A stretch of DNA of 64,000 bases, taken from NCBI GenBank assembly GCA_018292915.2, contig JACVVK020000494.1:58501-122500 (forward strand). Reading direction: 5' to 3'. A program made the translations under genes and the position numbers. The notes below the pieces were generated by a model. That model had not been told where the DNA came from. It saw only the letters and a program-made list of their open reading frames with translations, and made no database searches. Shown here in pieces: positions 33,087 to 45,716 of the stretch (position 1 is its first letter; each line of letters opens with the position of its first letter). The DNA comes from Batillaria attramentaria. Lineage: Eukaryota > Mollusca > Gastropoda > Batillariidae.

Positions 33087-33165
<79 letters not shown>

Positions 33166-34443
33166 CATAATTATATTATGTGAAATGTAAAACAACACTA
33201 TAAAAAATGCTAGAATCAGAGACCCTGAAACGCCTGAAAGGCAAATCTGCAAAACAAAATGAAGTGTCTTTACTCTTTGTAAAGTTTGTGATAATTTTCA
33301 TGGAGGGTTGGTGTTTCGGAGTGTAACGTCCTTTACCACCATGTACCGTTGATATCAAATGCAGGGCAACGAGAGAAAGGCCAGCACAACTATCTGACCC
33401 CAGCCGGGGTTCGAACTCAAGACCCGAGGATCGAAACTCCAAAGCTCTACTATTCGACTCTCCCGGCCTAATTTTCGTAGAGATTTCTATTTCATAACCA
33501 TTAAGACTAAATAGAAACGGAAACGGTAATGACTGCGAAGTGGTTACAAGTTAAGCAAATAAAAGGGACAGAAACCACTTAACTTTGACAAAGGACGGCA
33601 CAGGTCGAGGTTTCGGCTTACGCCTTCTTCAGGACATAAACAAATGGGACATAACTTCAACAAACAAACAAAAGGTAACTCTGCGGACGTACTGACATAC
33701 ACGGCGCGGGGAAAAAAAAAAAAAGGGCGAGAAAAGGACCAGAAAAAATAGTAAAATTATCACAACACCCATCCTTTGGTGACAAAAGACCATGGACTGT
33801 GTGTGGAAAAAAAAAATTGGGCAGAAAAGAACAAAAAAGAATAGTGAAAATTAGCAAAATTAGCATTAAGACTAAACAAGCTGACTATCTTTTCGGTCTC
33901 ATTTTTTTTTTAAACCTGATTTGTTTGATGTAAAGGATGTTCGTGTTTTTCTTTTTCCTTTTACTTTGCGTAACGAGCGACATTAATACACTCTCGGTAA
34001 GGATAAACATACGCTACGTAATGTGTTTGCAACAGACGGAGGTTGTAGTGGGTCGTGGAACAAGGCAAGTTTACAGGGTTTTGTTTAAAACAGATCTGTT
34101 AAAATCTTGAGATCGGAGTGGGCGGGGTGAGGAAGGGTGGGGTAGGGTAGGGTGGGGGGCGGGTTGGTTGTTGTCGGGAACGGGAGGCCCGAAACGTTTT
34201 CTATTTTAATCCATGACCACTCTGTTGTACGACGCTGACCACGCGAATTGTTATTTTAATGCCTGTGTCTACTGTTTTCATTGATTTCAGTTGCTGCCCG
34301 TGTGGCGGCAAGGAGAGATCACAAAATTGCCGGAAAAGACGTTTCTGTGCTATTGTTCTATCCGCAAGATTTGATGTTCGCCACAGATACTCTTTCAGCG
34401 GATTGTAACAGAGAAGGTAATACAGTGTACTACTGAATAGTTT

Positions 34444-34515
<72 letters not shown>

Positions 34516-34887
34516 CTTGAACTTCAGCGTTAAAGCTACAGCTTTAATTCTCAATTAACTCTAGAGTTAGAATTGAACCATGCCTTCTTTAGAATTAATC
34601 AGGTTTATTTATCAATCCATATTGATTTAGTTTTTTTAAATACTGATAATTACCACTATAATCGTCACACAAAGCGGTACAATATAATGTGAAGACCGTA
34701 GGTTTTCTTGTCTGGCGAGCGCATGGAAATAAAAAAAAAGTAAAAATATATAAATGTACTGGTGCAAATAGATCTGATTAATGTAAGCAAAATGTAAACA
34801 CCAATTTAACTGACAAGAGTCGAACTGGAAAGTTAACATGTACCAGGTATCTCATGCACCAGATCATTAGAAATGGGTGTTTTGCGT

Positions 34888-34956
<69 letters not shown>

Positions 34957-37142
34957 GAAAGCTTTGTATATGCTGATTTAGTAATGGATGCTTTGATTGC
35001 AAGCGGTCTGTGCCGAGGCGCCGTGGCAACCGGATTGCGTCCATTCCCGTTCCGGGGGCCTAACGCTACTCTTCGACCCCGCGACGACGCCAACTCGGGC
35101 TAACCGAAACCGGGCTTAGCTTAGTAATGCCTAAGAAGGAAAAAATCAAACTACTCGGTGACAAAGAAAGTGGACAGTTGCGAACAACTTTGAGGTCCCC
35201 GTGTTATTTCACAGTGTGCAGAGAAGCGGTGAAAACTGTCGCATTCACCAGCACCAGCACATTCTCGGCCTTTTTTCGAGATTATTACCTGCATAAGTAG
35301 AATCCCTTGCCGCAACAAGCACGCATTTTTCGCGGCGGAGCACAAAGCTGCCACAAAAAATGATTGATTGCTGCGGGTCTGTGTATGCACTGGGGACTAC
35401 TCGCAACTTCCACTTTCCTTGTCACCGAGTAGTTTCATTTTTCCTTCTTAGGCATTACTAAGCTCAGCCCGGTTTCGGTTAGCCCGAGTTGGCGTCGTCG
35501 CGGGGGAAAAGAGTAGCGTTAGGCCCCCGGAACGGGAATGGATTGTGTCCAGAGTAAAGTGTTCTCTTTTGCACGGTATTGTGTGTAAAACAGGAGAATA
35601 AAGTTCTCTTGATGTGTGTTCAGAGACTTCGAAAACTGTCATCGTCACCGACCTTCCTCACAGCTGGATTCGGGATGGTCTTCAGCGTTATTTCCAGTGT
35701 TGTTTGTTGTCTGGCGGTGAAACAGTGGAGGGAGTGGAGAAACTGAATGACACAACAGCGCTAGTTCGTTTTGACAGTCATAAAGGTACATCTTCAGTGC
35801 CCTGATGCCGAACTCGTTCGGTAAACACTTCGCCATTTCTAGAATTGTTTACTGTTACCAGTGCATGTCTTTACCCTGTTTCCGCTTTCAAGAGTAATTA
35901 CAAATGTTTGCAAGAACTGCTTTGAAAAATCGCGCTACCCGCATCGACAACAGACTCCGGGCAATGATGATGATGACTGGCCATTTCTAGGGCGCCCCAG
36001 ATATGTCCATGCAGTAAGCGTGCTCATGGCGCCTTTTGGAAAGAAGGGAGGGGGCGGGGGAAGACAAAGAACAGTACAAAAAAGCCTGTTAAAATGTTGT
36101 CCTGGAAGTTTTAGGATAGGGACCATGTTGTTATGGCTTTGTACACTTCTTTCAGCGAGTTTTGTTTTCCTTTTCTCTTGTATTTCGGTAAATATTTTCC
36201 AAGTGCAGGAATCACCCTTGTATTGTTCAGTGACACAATCTTCACGTTTGTGAGACTGTTGTGATTGTATGTTACAGCTGCCAAAAGAGTTTCAGAAATG
36301 GTCCACGCCACTTGACTGTGTCACTTTTCCCTGAAAAATTCTGTCAACCAACATCCGTACAGACAGGCATTGCACCCGAGGGGCCGGACGATCCACACCA
36401 AGAGAATGAAATACTCCAACCCGCATCACGTCCAGCTCAGAACCAAGCAACAGAACATCAGCTGGAAGCTCGAGTGCAGGTCATGCTGGATGCCCAGGCG
36501 GCAAGGTATGAGGCTTTACTGAACTCACAGGCAGAAATCTTTCAGGAGAAACTATCCGTAGTCAACGGGAAGTTCCAGACTTTACAGTCAGCCATGTCTC
36601 AGTTTACCCAGCAAGCGAGTTCTGAAATCAATGAGCATCAAAGGCGCCTCTGTTACGAAGTTGATCAGCTGAGAAATGAAGTACGCACTCAGATGAGAGA
36701 CGAACTCGGCCAGGTGCAGGCTAGGCTTGACGTCCAACAGTCTGAGGCTCAGCTACGATCGGAAATAAATCAGATGAGATCTGAGATGATGCGAATAACA
36801 TCTGAGATCAACCAGCTAAAAACGGACGTACAGATCCAGCTGCAGAATTGTGCCGAGTCGCTGGAAATGCAAGAGCGGATGCAAACCCGAATGATTGCCG
36901 ACGCCCAGACAACAGTCGCCTCACAGACCCGATCCGAAATTGTCACCGTTAAGGGTCAGATTCGTGCTCTGGTTGAACAAATACAACACATCCTACCGAC
37001 CAACCAGCCCAATCAGGTTGTAAGTTGGATTGACTTCCACTCATACAGCCTAAGTCAGCAGAATCCAGAGCGGGAGGAGACAGCCGCGGTTCTGACGGTC
37101 GTCAACCGCTCGGGTTCTACTTCTTCTGGGCACTCAACCTAA
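32758..37142 (+). CDS. Two RRM-like domains plus coiled coil, four exons
   Basis: Exons: 32758-32965, 34291-34416, 35624-35785, 36278-37142, all with AG/GT borders and phase-1 junctions. Exons 1-2 and 3-4 each encode one RRM-like domain (TVLVSGI / TVIVTDL first strand; LLIYFE or LQRYFQ helix; GGG or SGGE turn; ALIRF / ALVRF third strand), with the intron at the same point in both. This style of RRM occurs in PARP10/PARP14 and NMI/IFI35-like proteins. The C-terminal 270 residues are a coiled coil whose end (LEMQERMQTRMIADAQTTVA) matches the gene at 25.7-27.0 kb. The phase-correct frame into exon 4 (AAKRVSEMVH) meets TGA after 12 codons, and the long coiled-coil frame lies one base off, so a frameshift near 36310 is likely. 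The start may lie further upstream. A role in RNA binding or innate immunity is only inferred. Confidence 0.6.
33090..33161. repeat. (AT)n microsatellite
   Basis: About 72 bp of AT in the first intron of the RRM gene. Confidence 0.97.
33300..33468 (-). mobile_element. SINE family A, diverged
   Basis: CCGGGGTTCGAACTC (B box, minus strand) and GATATCAAATGCAGGGCAAC mark family A. TAATTTTC flanks both sides (near 33291 and 33469) as a likely target duplication. Confidence 0.85.
34291..34416 (+). CDS. RRM 1, second half (exon)
   Basis: The acceptor tract TGTTTTCATTGATTTCAG precedes an exon encoding VAARVAARRDHKIAGKDVSV followed by LFYPQDL, the last helix and strand of an RRM. The donor is GAAG/GTAATA at 34417, phase 1. 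Confidence 0.7.
34444..34513. repeat. (CA)n microsatellite
   Basis: CA run with CG variants, 27 bp after the exon at 34291-34416. Confidence 0.97.
34893..34951. repeat. (GT)n microsatellite
   Basis: A pure GT run of about 59 bp in the second intron of the RRM gene. Confidence 0.97.
35040..35540. mobile_element. Fold-back element with 150-bp terminal inverted repeats
   Basis: The left arm from CCATTCCCGTTCCGGGGGCC to GGTGACAAAGAAAGTGGACA is matched inverted by 35400-35540 with few differences; about 200 bp separate them. ATTGCGT on the left and ATTGTGT on the right may be a target duplication. It is inserted in a dispersed repeat also seen near 54150 and 59200. No transposase. Confidence 0.8.
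35624..35785 (+). CDS. RRM 2, first half (exon)
   Basis: After GTTCTCTTGATGTGTGTTCAG the exon encodes TSKTVIVTDLPHSWIRDGLQ, then LLSGGETVEGV and TALVRFDSHK. The donor is AAAG/GTACAT, phase 1. The domain is a clear duplicate of RRM 1 by layout. Confidence 0.7.
36278..37142 (+). CDS. RRM 2 end and coiled coil (exon), likely frameshift
   Basis: The acceptor is TATGTTACAG. The phase-correct frame gives AAKRVSEMVHAT then TGA at 36316-36318. The frame offset by one gives HLTVSLFPEKFC and then a 270-residue polar and heptad-rich tail to the stop at 37140-37142. One missing base around 36310 would reconcile both. Confidence 0.65.
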
Positions 37143-37149
37143 ACCGTCG

Positions 37150-37615
37150 TCAACTGAATCAGTCAAAGGGGAACAGGCCACCAGCGTGTTGAAACGCTGA
37201 ACATCTTCAGACGCGTTTAGAAACCATGAAAAGACAGAAAAAGACCTTCTGAAGGCCAATACTTGCAAATATAGCATAAAAAGAGAAGCTGTACTCAGAA
37301 CTTGTATAGGGTTGCTATCTGAACGAGTTGTGATCTTCAGTTCAGTTCGCTTCATGTGGGAAATCTCTTACACTGTTTTGGCACAGGTGAAGTTTTTATT
37401 GATCGTGTTTTTGGTTGTTATTGCTTTTTGCTGTTTCAAATTACATTCCACGACAAGGTCTCCGTGGCAGCGCTTTCGTGTCTCTAGTGTTCCTAGAGTA
37501 ATACGTTTGTACTTTCATTGTTGTAAGCTCGAGATATAGTGGTCCACCTTTATCTTTTACGTTTTGTTCAGTCCTTTTTTCTTCTTTTTGTGAGTCCTAT
37601 TTGCGTTAAATTAGG

Positions 37616-37684
<69 letters not shown>

Positions 37685-38576
37685 ATTAATGATATCAGCT
37701 TGTTTCATTTATTTCGATTTCTCAGATGATGCTTCATATCAGGATTTATTGTATTAATCAACATTTTGTTTTTTTAAGCAACACTTTTCACAGTACCATT
37801 TGTATTAAAGTAATTTTATGATTAGCTTGTTCATTTACGTTTTGATATCGTTTTTATACGGATGATTTCATGTTAGGAGCACTCTTTTTGTTGTTGTTGT
37901 TGTTGTTGTTGTCAAGCTTGATTTATTCAACAGTGTTTCCTGATGCCGATTGCAGATGCTATTATGCACGTAAGAAATAGAACTTTATTTCCCTTTACCA
38001 CGTCGTTGTCTTGAGTTGTGCGTGTATATAGATCAGACCGGTCAACACTGAGACATCTACCATCAAATCATTCCGATAATGTTCTCTAGGACAAACTCAG
38101 TAAACTGAATGTACCTTTGTACGGTGCTTTCGACACAATTGACCGTTTCTGTGCGTACGGCGAAATGGCACGTCGAGTCCGAAAACTTCATTTTCCAGTG
38201 CACCGATTATTTTGTATTTCTTCTTCTCTGCCATTATTTTATTTTATAATATTTTATATTATCTTATTTCCGCTCGTCCTATGTTAGTCCAGTCTTAGGA
38301 CGTTGCCGACAGGTCCACGGGAGATAATCTGATGGGACCGTATGTAATAGTGGAGGTTAGGGCTTTTAGCCCCGGGTTAGAGCCTAACCTCGAACTAAAC
38401 TGGCTCTAGGGTTAAATTTTCTGGGTTTTTTTGTTGTTTTTGTTTTAAATCAGGAAGCTGGTCCATTCCAGGAAGGCGCCTGAGCCGTTATCAGGATTTT
38501 TTTTCTTCCTTTCTTCACTTCCTTTTTTTTAAATTTAATTTTGCTTTTGGGGTTCTGTTGTCCTAGTCTGGGTTAA
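37150..38576. other. 3' flank of the RRM gene; (AT)n; no gene seen
   Basis: The stretch holds an (AT)n run at 37619-37681 and a (TTG)n run near 37890. No exon is supported. Confidence 0.5.
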
Positions 38577-38585
38577 GCCCGTAGC

Positions 38586-38750
38586 GGGTGGGTCGGGTGG
38601 GTGTTTGGGAGTTTAACGTATGGGTGATATCAAAGACGGGGCAACGAGAAAAAGGCCAGCACAAATATTTGGCCCCAGCCGGGATTCGAACTCAAGACCC
38701 AAGCATTGAAAGTCCTACGCTCTACCATTCGGCCACCCCGGCTCCCCTAG
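38586..38750 (-). mobile_element. SINE family A with 9-bp target duplication
   Basis: A full family A copy on the minus strand, missing the TCCTTTTCCACCACA segment. GCCCGTAGC occurs at 38577-38585 and 38751-38759. Confidence 0.9.
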
Positions 38751-38759
38751 GCCCGTAGC

Positions 38760-39480
38760 CGTGGGTAAAATTAACCTCGACATTTACATACGGGCCCTGA
38801 TGGGTTTGTATGTTACGAGGTCGTACTGTGATGAATGTAATTCTTGCGAATAATTGATGAGATTCAGTACTGTTGCATTCAGATACTGACTGATCTTTCA
38901 CTAGTTTTTCTTAATGTTTTGAGAGATGCATTTTACTCTGTGACTATACCGATGTACGTGATGAGATTCGTAATGACTATAATCGTAATGAGAAGGAGAA
39001 TTGTAACAATAGCCACGGAATATTATTATTAATATCATTTCCACGAATGTATATATGTCTATGGATAAGGGCAGACTGTACATATGATTAACCGTTTAGT
39101 GTGATAAATGTTATTTTTGAGGTTTTTGTTGCTGTTGTTTCACATCGCGCAATTTATTTTACCCCCGCAAGTTCTCCTGTTTCGAGGTAATACAAGCTAC
39201 CTTATCACATCTCTTATCTTGCACTGTTAGTAGAACGTTATTCCGTAAAATGGGACTGTGTGTGTGTGTGTGTGTGTGTGTGTACGCGTGTGCGCGCGCG
39301 CGCCCTTCTTTCCTCGTTGTCGGGCAGTTCCTTCGAAATGTACTTTCTGAAAGAAAAGCGTTCGGTAGAAGCATTTGCAATGTTTGCTAAATCACAGCCA
39401 CATACAGAGTATCACAAACACACAAGCATACAAATGCAATCCCCTCCCCCCTCCCCCCCCCAAAAAAAAAATAAATAAAT

Positions 39481-39511
<31 letters not shown>

Positions 39512-41354
39512 TAAAAAATGGACGTAAATGTTTTAACAAACAAACATCGTTTGCACCGTTACAATTTACTTCATAACAATCTTCAAGAAGAAGTGAGCCA
39601 ACAACATACAAAGCCGGCCGATAACAGTTTCGTATCTTGTGGCTTTAGCGTTACCACACACAACGTATATATTAATGCCACTCTACCACTATTACAAGTC
39701 ATGGTTTAAAATCCATAATTCACCACGCGTGGTATAACATTGTACCCATGACAATCACACGTGAATTATGGCTGTACCTACCCTAGTCATGGTTTCCCCT
39801 CTCCTGTAATCGAGGGTCATGGCTCTTCGCGTAGGAAAAAATTTAACACATTAATATCTCTGTGGTGGCTGGACCAATATTTAAATAATGATAGGATACA
39901 AGTGACGCTGAATAACGCTCCATGAAAATATACACTTTGGCCTTACAAGCTACCGTGTATGATTGTCTGAGTGGAAAATGCCCAACTCTAACACTGCGAG
40001 CTGAGGTTCGTCTGCTTGGCAGCCATTTGCAAGGTGTCGGCGCATGCGTGCCTGAATAGAAAACCGCGGGAAAAGTCGGAGATTTCTAAAGGTGGGCAGA
40101 TCAGACAAAAGCTGACAGAATAACAGGAATTGGTGTAATATCTATTTGTCAGTCTCAAAAACAGTTGGCTGAAAAATCTCACAGGTCCTGTACTGCTTTC
40201 TACAAGCTATTCTTAATCAAAAAATTCACTGACTCAGCGAAAAGATTTTTCAACTAAAACGTAAGTCAGTTCAAGATCCCTCGAATCTGACAGGCCGGCA
40301 TGCTGATTCCTCCCAACCGCATAGCAGAAAGATCTACACAAACACACGAGATTTTTCTTTGATGACTGAACAAAATTTCTGATTACCACTGATTTGATGT
40401 GATCACTGATGTGTGAGTGTCAGTTTATGTCACGTATGTCTCTCTAGATCTAGATTGTGAGCCGACAAGCATATTCACGTGGAAGGATGGTAGTGAGGAG
40501 AAAGAATAAAAGGAAAAATGGGGGCGGAGCGTAAAATACGGCAGGCACTATTACACAGCTGCTGTACTTTTTAAACTTTACAAAATCACCGTCACATAAT
40601 CCAGTGTGTTAAATTGTACGTGCAGTTTTGCTTTCCAGGGACAAGGTCGGTGTAAACTAGCATGCATAATCAAACGCAAAACAGTAATTAATAATGGAAA
40701 ACGTTGAATCTGAACAGATGATTTAAGTCCATCCTACACAAATCAAGACTCTCATCTTTTTAAGTTGTTTGTCCCTGTATAGTAATGTACCAAGAGCATT
40801 ACATGTTTGGCAGCGAGCGGGGAAAACAGCAACATGGTTCAAACTGAAAATGTTGCCACTTCGCATTGTCAGACTCTTGACGTCAATGGCACCATGCGCA
40901 TCACGTTTGTATGTGGGCACTTGTTTTCAAATGTTTTTTTCCTTTGGAGCGAAATGATCCAGTTTGCTGAAGATGATCAGTAATATTGTATTGATGATCT
41001 GTGGTTTTCCCTCTGTTGTTGTATGTTTCTAAAAAGCATTCATGTCTGTGCTTGGGACTACTAATAAGACAGTCGAAACATGCTTGGTGAGTGGATGAGG
41101 ATCTTTGTAAATTAGGCTATTGGTTGTCCTTTGAGTTGGTCAGACCAGACACAGCGAATGGTCAGACATCAGATTCCTGACGGGCGAAGGTTGTCCGATT
41201 TCATTTAAGACTTTTTTTGTAATGTTTGGCAGATAGTACACATTGCATATTTTAATTCATATACAACTAGGTCTGTTGTACTGCAAACAAAAATGCATAC
41301 ATGGGCACACCAACCGTATTTATTTATATTTTAGTATTACTTGTACTGTTTAAT

Positions 41355-41422
<68 letters not shown>

Positions 41423-42360
41423 AATGAGAAACATCGAAAAACATAATGTTCAGGTAGTGTATGTTGAAATTTATCAGCCTTGTGATTAGGACATCACTTG
41501 GAAGGTCACACATTATCAAACGTTTCCTTTTGTACATTTATTTCTAGACACATGTTGATCAGTTACAACACAAACATTTTGGCCAGTGGGGACAAAGTTT
41601 ACCATTCAGGCTGGAAACATGACAGCACATGGAAACTGATCAGATTTAGGACTGACCATACAGTAATGTGTCATGGTAAAAACAAAAACAAAACTAAATA
41701 CTATTTCTTTCAAATGTTACAACAGTGAAACAAGTGCTTGGACAACTAGCAAACTACAGATAACAGAAAATGTATTCTTTAGATTCTCACTGTTCCTTCA
41801 GCCCTAGCCAAGTCAGATTCACAGTATACTGTGTCTACTTTCCTTCAGTGTTATAACCTTCAAAATGAAAATGTAGCAGTACAAACAAACATACAACCAA
41901 CCACCACACCTACAAACATTTCAAACAGAGTTTAGTACTAAATTTATTTCAAAAAGGTGGGGGCGGGGGTATGGCAGTTTGAATTTAGCGTCAAGTGTCC
42001 GATTAGATGAGGGAATTTTGGGACTGAATTTCACTAGTGTCAATACTGGAAAAGGTCTTGTCCTATTACAACCGGCTTTGACATCACCATTATGGTAACA
42101 AAAGATTATTTTAATGAGGGAATTTTAGTGTCCAAGATGCCCGGTCTGTAGATCCTGCAGCAGGTTTAAATCCCATGGTAGGCAGGGATATCACTGGCGA
42201 TTGCTTTCTGAGGGGATTTCATATCGGTTAAACACAGACTTAGGCCAGTTTAAGAATATGTAATCTTTGCTCTTAGTTTGTAGTACATGTACATGGATTC
42301 GACACAATAGAGGTTGTCTGGTACGCTTGTTGCTATCTTTAACATTAAAACAAAAAAGCA
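38760..42360. other. No gene recognised
   Basis: AT-rich DNA with small microsatellites (GT near 39258-39283, AAAT near 39470-39510, CA at 41361-41421). Short open frames have no recognisable domain or convincing splice borders. Confidence 0.5.
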
Positions 42361-42366
42361 AAAGTG

Positions 42367-42524
42367 GACCTAACTAAACTTACCACTTGGTGTTGACTTG
42401 AATAATCGCCATGTTGAACATGATATCAGAGGATGACACATTTGTAAACATATTTGCAGGAGCTGGTTGTTTTGAGCAGGAGCTGGGCCTGAAATAAATG
42501 CATACATGCAGATCAAAGTGATGT
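42367..42524 (-). CDS. Possible exon, product unknown
   Basis: On the minus strand ATGCATTTATTTCAG precedes, and AGTG/GTAAGT follows. Of three frames, one gives PAPANMFTNVSSSDIMFN, which looks coding but is not in phase with the exon at 43004-43422. Another is in phase (GPAPAQNNQLLQICLQM). It might belong to the same gene. Confidence 0.3.
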
Positions 42525-42525
42525 T

Positions 42526-42576
<51 letters not shown>

Positions 42577-43003
42577 CACAGATCTGTAAAAAAAAAAAAA
42601 AAAAAAAATTGTGATGGTGTGCATGGTTTCTCTTCAGTCCTCATTTGTACTGATCTTGCATGATACATGTACTTCATAGACTGTTCAAACACACACAAAA
42701 CACTTTGGTATACAGCTGACTTGTACTGCAGGCTTACTGAAATAGCTGCTGGTGAGTCTGACATGAGATCTATCTGTACACTGCCTGAGATCATACTTGC
42801 AATACCTATGTACAGACCAATGCCACAGCAAAATGCACAGTGTGCCCTGCTTTTCAGCCCCCCCCCCCCCCCACACACACACACACACTTCCTGCTGCAC
42901 CAATGCACACCTATCTGTCTAGCATACTGGTTTGTTCAGTGCTCTGCAATAACATGACAAAGTCCAGGGAAAAGAATATCCCAAGTGTCTATCATGTCAC
43001 AGT

Positions 43004-43422
43004 CAGCAGGGGGAAAACACAGTAGGACCATGCTCACCTTCGTAGAATGGATACTGTCTGTGTATGTGATTATTAAAACTGCTGTGAGAGTCAGAATCTA
43101 ATGTAGCACTCCCTCCAGTTTTACTCCGTTGCCTCCCAGTACTGCCTCTACTCATCCCTCTCCAACTTTCCTGGACTCCCTTCACAGTACACATCTTCCA
43201 CACCCACCGGAACTCGACTGATTGGTGTAGATTGATCACCTCCTCCTTCCCATCATCAGAGTCATTTTCTTCCAATTCTTCTACATGCCCAAAGGAATCA
43301 GGAAAACCGCCGTCCAAATCTACGAATCTTGCCACACTCTAATCTTCACTTTCTGCACCATTCCCCGGAATATTGAACAAAATTCCACGATTATCCCCAT
43401 TACGTAATGATCGCGCCGCCAT
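43004..43422 (-). pseudogene. Possible first exon with an in-frame stop
   Basis: AAG-ATG-GCGGCGCG (ATG at 43420-43422) is a classic start context. The frame runs 27 codons to TAG at 43339-43341 and then stays open, in the same frame, for over 100 more codons (acidic LEENDSDDGKEE, then basic RGSTGRQRSKTGG) to a donor at GAAG/GTGAGC. Either the TAG is an error or disabling mutation, or the true start lies after it. I do not recognise the product. Confidence 0.4.
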
Positions 43423-43429
43423 CTTGTTG

Positions 43430-44510
43430 ATACGAAAATCTAAAGTAGATTTTCACACGAACATTTATAGAAACTTAAAACCACTAGTAGATAAATATTG
43501 CTGTTTGATGTGAGGAGCAAGACCGCGTCCTTCGACTTTGCGAAACTATTCAGAATATCCCAGGTCAGTAAACCACTGAATATTTCGCTAACGTCATATT
43601 TTGAGAAAATTGAATCTCGCCTGCCAAAGTCGCTGACGTGTTCTACACGGTTGCTGAGGAAGCAATAGACAAGAAATGCAGTAATTCTGAGTTATACAAA
43701 CGCCACCAGCGACATTGTGAAGTACAATCCGGGAGCAGTATGTTACTGGTATGAGTGATCGAGTGAGTGCGAAATTTCAAGATAATAGATAGATCTGGTT
43801 CCTGCCTGGTCTGTACAATTTTGTAACTGCAGACTCGGACATGTATCCGTAAAGGCTTTCTTTGAAACTTGAAGCAGGCTTTTCAGTTCTAGCATTTAAA
43901 GATCTAAAACCACTCTAGTCAATGTCCTAAAATAGTCGGCTGCTAAGACAAAGGTATCAGTGACGCGACGTTACTTTGCTTGTAGGCTCACACGCTTCCT
44001 TGTCAGACTCAGACGACAATCTCTGTCTAAACTGACAGAGATCATATTAATAAAGGGGGAAAATGGACGTACACTCAAACACACTGCTTACCTTCAATCA
44101 CGACGAAGAAATCACAACGCGGATTGAGACTGATTGAGGAAGTATCCGTGTTAGTATCCTTTCGTGAAAAATGTCGCAGGAAAGTGCGCGCGGGTTGGTG
44201 TGAGGGCAAATGGGAGATAACTCTGAAAAAACAATGAGTTCATTCCCTTCAGTTTTCGCCGTGCGCCATAAGGGATCCCATTCTAACTTCCGCAGACGGC
44301 CGGTTGAAGCCGCGAACATTTCAATCAAGTTCAGCTATAAACATCATCGTACAGCTTAGGTACGCTGTCAGTTTTCTTATATTAGCCTGACGTTTTCCTG
44401 TGCCATAGCCACCACGAAAAAAATGTAGCCACCAAAAAGTTTCTTCGCTTGGATCCCTGACCCAGGATGTGACTTCCCCGATCACTCATGGGTTACCCGG
44501 ACTATACCTA
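43430..44510. other. No gene recognised; possible promoter side of 43422
   Basis: Nothing coding is supported. If the exon at 43004-43422 is real this stretch would hold its promoter; I see no TATA box. Confidence 0.4.
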
Positions 44511-44517
44511 CCCCTAG

Positions 44518-45050
44518 CAATGTTCCAGCAGTGTGTTCTGGTTAAAGGATTTACGTCACGATATGACGCGAAAATCGACTAAAGAATAATTTACGTCACG
44601 ACATGACGTGGTTCGACTTCGGATGGGAATAGGGACGAAGGAGCTTTGCCAGTCGCTTGACGTGGAATTGTTGATCTTTAGCTGCGTTTTATCCACAAGC
44701 GGCCGTGTTTGTGACAGGCGTAAGCCTAGTTCCAGTTCTACTAAGACGGAGGCTTCGGAACGGACCTGCTGACTTCTCAAAGCCTATGGACAAAGCGAAG
44801 TGAAGCACCTCAGTCAGAGAGGCCACGTGAAGCATATGGATTGCCGATGTCAGCTTTCAAATCAAAGAAATGCAGGTACGGACGTGGTATAAATGATTTT
44901 CCCAATTCGGTGCCCTCGATTACGTAATGTACACCACACTCGTTTGTTGATTTCGACCGTAAAATTGCTCGTTAAAACTCGCAGTGTTACGGTCGAAATC
45001 AACAAACTCGTGTGGTGTATTTTCCGTAATCGGGGGCACCTAATTGTGGG
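44518..45050. repeat. Dispersed repeat ending in a long hairpin, copy 2
   Basis: It matches 28945-29350, with an extra stretch near 44600-44720. The hairpin arms are about 44911-44966 and 44984-45038 and again carry CGTTTGTTGATTTCGACC. Conservation of the pairing in both copies shows it is part of the element. Confidence 0.75.
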
Positions 45051-45664
45051 AAAAAATTATATATATATAATGTTTTACATCAACATACTTGATGTCATCC
45101 TCGATAGTGTTCCGTGTGATTGGTGTCATGAATATGAAATGGGACCGCCGGCTCCTGTTTGTCTTCTTCTATGACGCGTCGTTAAGCCTTAAAATACTCA
45201 CTATGTCAGTTTTATTAATCTAGCGAACATAGACCTCCCGAAGAAGTACGGAGACTCCTCGACGGGCTCCGGCGAAAACAGATGCAAGTTTCAAGGAAAA
45301 CGCCATATATTCCTCGTAAACATAACGTTGCATATGACACTCTTCAAATGTTTTAAAATTCACCAAAAAATCACAAAAATTCGGCAGCCAAAGACTCATG
45401 TGTAGCGTAAATTTCAACTAATTCCAATATTCCGGTTTTTGGAAATGTTAGCAGCGACCACATACCCCCTCATTTCTCTGTCGTCTGCTGGCTCTTGAGC
45501 CAGCCGCGCATGAATACAAATCGTTCACAAGCCAGTCTCATTTTCCCCTAATTTTACTATTACCCGGTATGAAACTTATTTACAATGCCTGCCTTAGACA
45601 TGTAAAACAAAAAGCCTATTCAGTCTATTATATAATGACATATCATTAATTCCCCATGTCAAGG

Positions 45665-45706
<42 letters not shown>

Positions 45707-45716
45707 GCGCGCGCGC
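45665..45716. repeat. (GT)n(GC)n microsatellite
   Basis: A GT run ending in GCGCGC. Confidence 0.95.
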
